From NCBI RefSeq assembly GCF_017745095.1, contig NZ_JAGHZZ010000003.1, forward strand, positions 310,001 through 374,000: a stretch of 64,000 nt of DNA, read 5' to 3'. Below the pieces are notes generated by a model. It did not search any database and was not told where the DNA came from. It saw only the letters and a program-made list of their open reading frames with translations. Position numbers and translations under genes: made by a program. Numbering within the stretch: the first letter of the stretch is position 1; every line of letters starts with the position of its first letter. Of the stretch, positions 59,505 to 64,000 are shown one piece after another. The stretch is from Sporocytophaga sp. (GTDB lineage Bacteria; Bacteroidota; Bacteroidia; Cytophagales; Cytophagaceae).

Positions 59505-60149
59505 ATGTCTTTTTTTTCATTTAATATGATTGTTCTGGCTGGACTGACCGGTACAGGCAAAACCCTTTTATTAGAACGTTTTGCACAATACAATTATCCA
59601 ATAATTCATCTTGAAAAGCTTGCAGGTCACAAAGGATCTGTTTTTGGTGATCTAGGTATCGACTCACTTCCGCCTGATCAAAAAACCTTTAATGCTTCCC
59701 TTGAACTAGTTTATCAACAATACAATGCCTCTCCTATAGTTTTTACTGAACATGAAGCTCCTGCTATCGGCAAACGGCGAATTCCTGAATGGTTCTACAA
59801 TCTGATAGAAAATGGATTTATCATTTACATCGATCTGCCTAAAAGTGAACGAATAAAACTATTAAAAAAAGAATATGGCCATTATGACCCATATCTTGTT
59901 AGCAAAGCGGTTGATAAATTAAGCGACAGAATTCCTGCAGTAATAGTAACCAAGTTAAAAGAATATTTATTCCATAATGATTTTGACCAGTTTACTGATT
60001 GCATTTTGAATTATTACGATCAATCTAATCATTATGTGACTATCCGGAATAAAGCTAAAATTTTGCTTGAGTTCCCTGAATTTAATCCTGAAGAAATAAC
60101 AAGCAAAATTTTAAATATGCTTAAACAATTCAACTTTCCTGTTCTTTAG
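59505..60149 (+). CDS. MnmH/SelU-like P-loop ATPase domain protein without rhodanese domain
   Basis: 214 aa; LTGTGKTLLLERF, IIHLEKLAGHKGSVFGDLG, TEHEAPAIGKRRIPEWFY resemble the C-terminal domain of tRNA 2-selenouridine synthase. Confidence 0.72.
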   Translation: MSFFSFNMIVLAGLTGTGKTLLLERFAQYNYPIIHLEKLAGHKGSVFGDLGIDSLPPDQKTFNASLELVYQQYNASPIVFTEHEAPAIGKRRIPEWFYNLIENGFIIYIDLPKSERIKLLKKEYGHYDPYLVSKAVDKLSDRIPAVIVTKLKEYLFHNDFDQFTDCILNYYDQSNHYVTIRNKAKILLEFPEFNPEEITSKILNMLKQFNFPVL

Positions 60150-62004
60150 GAACAGCGGTCACAGTATCGTATTGAAGACCACTTGAACCTTCTCCTCTGC
60201 CAACTTGCTTTCTATAACCATACCAATTAATTACAGATCCATTGTACCACCTGGTTCTCTGGAAAGTAGCCTTTAACTTAACTCCTGCTCTCGGAACTTC
60301 TTCTTCATGTATAAAATAGGGGGTTACCTGAACATCATCTAAACCTATTCCCTCTCGCATTAATTGAGTTCTGGGTCTTATATGCGTATATTCTCCTTTA
60401 AATAGTCGTGGCATAGATGCCCGCTGTAATTGAATTTCGCGGTTGCTGCCAGACTTGTGAACAGGCAAAAAAGGTATCCAGTTTTCAGGCACCGAATTCG
60501 CAAGCATATAATTAAACATAGTACCCTGCACTTGGTCAACAACTTGAGGTGCTCCTCTGAATTTATTAAGTTCCTCCGAAAAGATATTCGCAAAACGATG
60601 TCCGTCCAAACTACTTCCAAGGCTATCTGGGATTTTGGATTCTATTGCCCACACCGTATTGGTCATTTCATCTCTCAATAAATGTACTTCTTCTATCGGT
60701 TCGCTTTCCATGTTTTTAACAACTACAGGTGGTATAAATAATCGAGTATCAGCGGGCACTTTTCTATCTCCTTCATTACTTATAGTGCTTAAATTATACA
60801 TACCCCAACCTGACCAGTCATCCGTTTCCCCCTGAATTGCCGATGTTACAAAAGTTTGTTCTCCAAAAACATCTGTTACAACTATACCCTTTACATCACA
60901 AATGCGGCCAACAGGAACCCGATACGGTACGAGGAGCCAGTCATTATTATAAAGCAAAGCATATTCGGTAAATATAAGTTTTGCAATATCTGTTGTTTGA
61001 GCGTTAATATTACCAAAGTCCACTTTACCATTTTCAAACTGCCACCACCTTGAATTAGGTGCTCCTGAAAATTTAGCCTCTGTTGGAATTATACTAATAA
61101 CTTCTTTTCTGTATTTCATTAACTCTTCTGAAGTAGCATTGCCTGAAATGCCTGGCACACCTTCTGATTTGTTAACATCAAAATTATACCAGTCCAGATC
61201 TCCGGAATAATATTCCGTAGCTCTGACCACAGTATTGGTACCATCTTCAGATGGCACCGCACAATCAAAACTATATTCAAGTTGATTAGGAACCCATGAG
61301 CTGGAAACATTAACATTATAATTTTTTGGTATCCAATTAATATAATCACTAATTGCCTTATTTAGTAACGAGAGATGCGAAGGATTATCTTCAAGTAAAA
61401 GAGTAATTGTACCATTAAGATCACTGACAAACGCTTTATATAGTGAAATTCCATCAAAGTATCTGTTTGCTGAAGCATTTACAAGAGAGTAATAATTTGA
61501 ATTGCAAAAAGCCTCAGTTTTATCAAATATTTGTTTATTGGAATCCCCATCCAATATTGATTGAACGGGTTCAATAGGACACATTTTCTTTAACTTGCTT
61601 TTGTAGACCTTTCTACTGAAATCAACTACTCCCCATTGAGAGGCAAGCTTTTCAAGGATATTCAGAAAGATCATACCTGATTCTAGTCTGGATTTAAAAT
61701 CAATTTTTTTAGGTATACTCTCTATTCGTTCCTCCAAGGGGGTAAAATCAGAGTAAGCTTCTACACTACCATCAGCAGTTTTCAATTTACTAACAGATGT
61801 AGTATGCATTAATATTTTGGAGAAAATAGCCGATCCGGTGTCTTCACCCTGAAACTCTCCAAATTGCCATTGTCTGGTTAACATCCACAATGGATCAAAC
61901 ACTCCACATTCCAGTACATTATCAAACTCAGATGTTCTGGGTCTTGGTTCCAGACGGTTCCATGCCCTGAATGGTTCACATGAAACAGTATCTACTCTTG
62001 CCAT
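60130..62004 (-). CDS. Large uncharacterised conserved protein
   Basis: 624 aa; CEPFRAWNRLEPRPRTSEFDNVLECGVFDPLWMLTRQWQFGEFQGEDTGSA. Confidence 0.8.
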   Translation of the reverse strand: MARVDTVSCEPFRAWNRLEPRPRTSEFDNVLECGVFDPLWMLTRQWQFGEFQGEDTGSAIFSKILMHTTSVSKLKTADGSVEAYSDFTPLEERIESIPKKIDFKSRLESGMIFLNILEKLASQWGVVDFSRKVYKSKLKKMCPIEPVQSILDGDSNKQIFDKTEAFCNSNYYSLVNASANRYFDGISLYKAFVSDLNGTITLLLEDNPSHLSLLNKAISDYINWIPKNYNVNVSSSWVPNQLEYSFDCAVPSEDGTNTVVRATEYYSGDLDWYNFDVNKSEGVPGISGNATSEELMKYRKEVISIIPTEAKFSGAPNSRWWQFENGKVDFGNINAQTTDIAKLIFTEYALLYNNDWLLVPYRVPVGRICDVKGIVVTDVFGEQTFVTSAIQGETDDWSGWGMYNLSTISNEGDRKVPADTRLFIPPVVVKNMESEPIEEVHLLRDEMTNTVWAIESKIPDSLGSSLDGHRFANIFSEELNKFRGAPQVVDQVQGTMFNYMLANSVPENWIPFLPVHKSGSNREIQLQRASMPRLFKGEYTHIRPRTQLMREGIGLDDVQVTPYFIHEEEVPRAGVKLKATFQRTRWYNGSVINWYGYRKQVGRGEGSSGLQYDTVTAVPKEQES

Positions 62005-62008
62005 CTGT

Positions 62009-64000
62009 TTATTCTTGTTTAGTTTTTACATTTGAAAAATCCATTACCACCTGTACCCCTAAAGGATTATTTATTTCATCGGCAATTTGAGGAGGCACAA
62101 CTTCTGCAGCAATGGCTGGTAAAACATGATTTAGAAATGAATTATCCAAGTGATCCGGTTCAACGGCTCTGTTCTTTGCTAATTCCATTGTATCGATAAT
62201 TGTATATACTAAATCATCCCACTCCCACTGATTGGTTATACTTGGAGTAACAGCAAGCAATACCGATTGGGGAGCGGAAGCATTCGGCTGATTATAATTA
62301 AATACTATTCCACTCGTAACTTCTTTATCCGGTATTACTTCATGCCATTCGTCAATTATTAATCCGCAAACAGGCACAAGGCCTGTTACATTTAAAACAG
62401 CATCGTTAATTAGGATTAGTGATAGCTTATCTCCATTTGCTATATAATTGGAGGGATATTCCTGCCCCATCCAGAAATCTCCTGGTTGATATGGAAGTTG
62501 AACAGGCTCAATTGTAGCTGACGAATTATCATATATATCTGCAATCTGTCTCCACATTTGAACATCATACATTTTCTTTCTTACCCTTGATATACTTCCA
62601 ACCCATTCTTCAATTGCCAATAAGCCTTGGTGTCTTGTAATTCTGGAGTCGGGGGCAAGGGTTAATTGTTTGACAATATCTGTTGTATCATATGCTGTGA
62701 ACTGTGGAACTGCATGAAACGTTTTTCCAAAGATCACTTTTGCTAATTCTCCCAGTTTTTCTATTTTAATCTTTGCAACCGGATAAGCTGGCAATTTATC
62801 CTCAAGCTCCCTTGCTGATTTTCCTCTGGTTAATGCCTCTTTATATTTTAAAATAAGGTGTTGGAGAGCAGCCTGCTTTTGAGAAAATATATTCGTCTGA
62901 TCTTCCTTCTTCAGAGGAAAAGTTACAGACAAGGCATTTGGAATACCAAGAAAAAAAGCATGATAAAGTAAGTTAAATATACTGTCGTACTCCTGATCTG
63001 TTAATTCCACATCAGCTATTGCGACGTCACCTTTGAGAACTGCATCTACTATAGGTTCGTTCTCTACAGTACCAATAAAGGTTCTGAGAGATTGCAAGCC
63101 TATATCAATTCTCTCTTCAAATTCCGGAAGATTAAAATTTCCCGGATTCTGTCTATCGGATTCATCATTTGCCATCTGTAGATCATTAGACCCACAATAT
63201 CTGGAATTCCCAAACATGTTTACGATAGGCTTTATAAGTAAAAATATTTCGGCTATACTTCTGTCTTCTGAACTCCAATCTTCCCCGCGTTCATTTGTAT
63301 CCAATACAACAGCATTAGAATATTCATTTCTAATCCGTCTATATAAACTAACCAGTAAGTCCTTCAATTCTTCCTCTCCTCCAGGCAAACAGAAAAGATC
63401 TATTGGTTGAATCCCTAAAGAAGTTAGATCAAATCTCTCTCTTGTAACGGTCCCTCCATTTTGGATTACAGAAATAAGATATTTAATTTTTGAAGCCTCT
63501 CCAATGCTATCTCCCAGCCATTTATTAAAAGAGGGTTCGGTTTGATATCTTATTGAATTAGTCGACTCCCAGCCATTAGGTAAAACAGAAGGACTTATAG
63601 CAGCAAAGTTTAGTACAACTCTCTGTGTGACAACAATCCCAGTTCTATTGGTTTCTATCACTTGAGGATCCGGAATATTTTTCCCTTCACCCAAGGCTGA
63701 CAGAACTGCAGCAGCTCTCACGTGATTGCCTTGTACCATTTGATAAACACTTTCTGATATTGCAATATCACCAAGTGCATCATATGCATCTGCCATCCGA
63801 TCTATCTCATCAATTATAGCATTGTATATCTTATCTTTATTATCGTCGGTTGTCAGGGCGTTATCTATAGCAGCTTTAATTTTAGCAGGAAGAGCAGCAA
63901 AATTATTTTCTTTTAATGAGTCTCCTACTGTTTTGTCATTCAACTGGCCGGGAACAGGTTCAAGCCATTTTATTACCTCATAGACTTCATCAAGTATCAT
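62009..64000 (-). CDS. Large uncharacterised conserved protein (possibly N-terminally truncated by window edge)
   Basis: At least 663 aa; DIAISESVYQMVQGNHVRAAAVLSALGEGKNIPDPQVIETNRTG, DEWHEVIPDKEVTSGIVFNYNQPNASAPQSVLLAVTP. Confidence 0.8.
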   Translation of the reverse strand: MILDEVYEVIKWLEPVPGQLNDKTVGDSLKENNFAALPAKIKAAIDNALTTDDNKDKIYNAIIDEIDRMADAYDALGDIAISESVYQMVQGNHVRAAAVLSALGEGKNIPDPQVIETNRTGIVVTQRVVLNFAAISPSVLPNGWESTNSIRYQTEPSFNKWLGDSIGEASKIKYLISVIQNGGTVTRERFDLTSLGIQPIDLFCLPGGEEELKDLLVSLYRRIRNEYSNAVVLDTNERGEDWSSEDRSIAEIFLLIKPIVNMFGNSRYCGSNDLQMANDESDRQNPGNFNLPEFEERIDIGLQSLRTFIGTVENEPIVDAVLKGDVAIADVELTDQEYDSIFNLLYHAFFLGIPNALSVTFPLKKEDQTNIFSQKQAALQHLILKYKEALTRGKSARELEDKLPAYPVAKIKIEKLGELAKVIFGKTFHAVPQFTAYDTTDIVKQLTLAPDSRITRHQGLLAIEEWVGSISRVRKKMYDVQMWRQIADIYDNSSATIEPVQLPYQPGDFWMGQEYPSNYIANGDKLSLILINDAVLNVTGLVPVCGLIIDEWHEVIPDKEVTSGIVFNYNQPNASAPQSVLLAVTPSITNQWEWDDLVYTIIDTMELAKNRAVEPDHLDNSFLNHVLPAIAAEVVPPQIADEINNPLGVQVVMDFSNVKTKQE

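Noticed and set aside
63033-63410. 125-aa plus ORF
   Set aside because: Antisense to the large 62009-64000 CDS; no recognisable domain.
1-64000. tRNA, rRNA, tmRNA, prophage or intact insertion sequence
   Set aside because: No cloverleaf, rRNA core, integrase or transposase was recognised on reading; a tRNAscan/Infernal run would be needed to exclude them fully.

Overview
64 kb of an AT-rich Bacteroidota chromosome, probably Cytophagales-like judging by T9SS/CHU_C proteins, PorP/SprF and TAnnTTTG promoter boxes. Most of it is ordinary housekeeping content: pruA, murF, methionine aminotransferase + omega-amidase, def, rsmI, hemH, glyS, ileS-lspA, MATE, CPA2 antiporter, cold-shock proteins and two-component systems. 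It also carries T9SS/gliding-type secreted proteins. The strongest unexplained signal is non-coding. Between the divergent genes hemH and glyS (about 24074-24408) there is a degenerate tandem array with an almost exact 21-bp period. Each unit has a conserved CGTGGGAACTCC-like half and a variable half, in a visibly GC-richer island. Other points for a second look: (1) a catalase-like / uncharacterised duplicated-domain / Dyp-peroxidase gene run downstream of a LytTR regulator and a 1975-aa hybrid kinase whose N-terminal Ser/Thr kinase looks catalytically dead; (2) a stand-alone MnmH/SelU-type P-loop protein lacking a rhodanese domain; (3) two large uncharacterised proteins running off the right edge; (4) a duplicated 3'-UTR/terminator element flanking an unlisted 52-aa ORF; (5) an orphan terminator-like hairpin that may end an ncRNA; (6) palindromic intergenic repeats. 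All assignments come from reading the sequence and recalled family motifs. No database searches were run.
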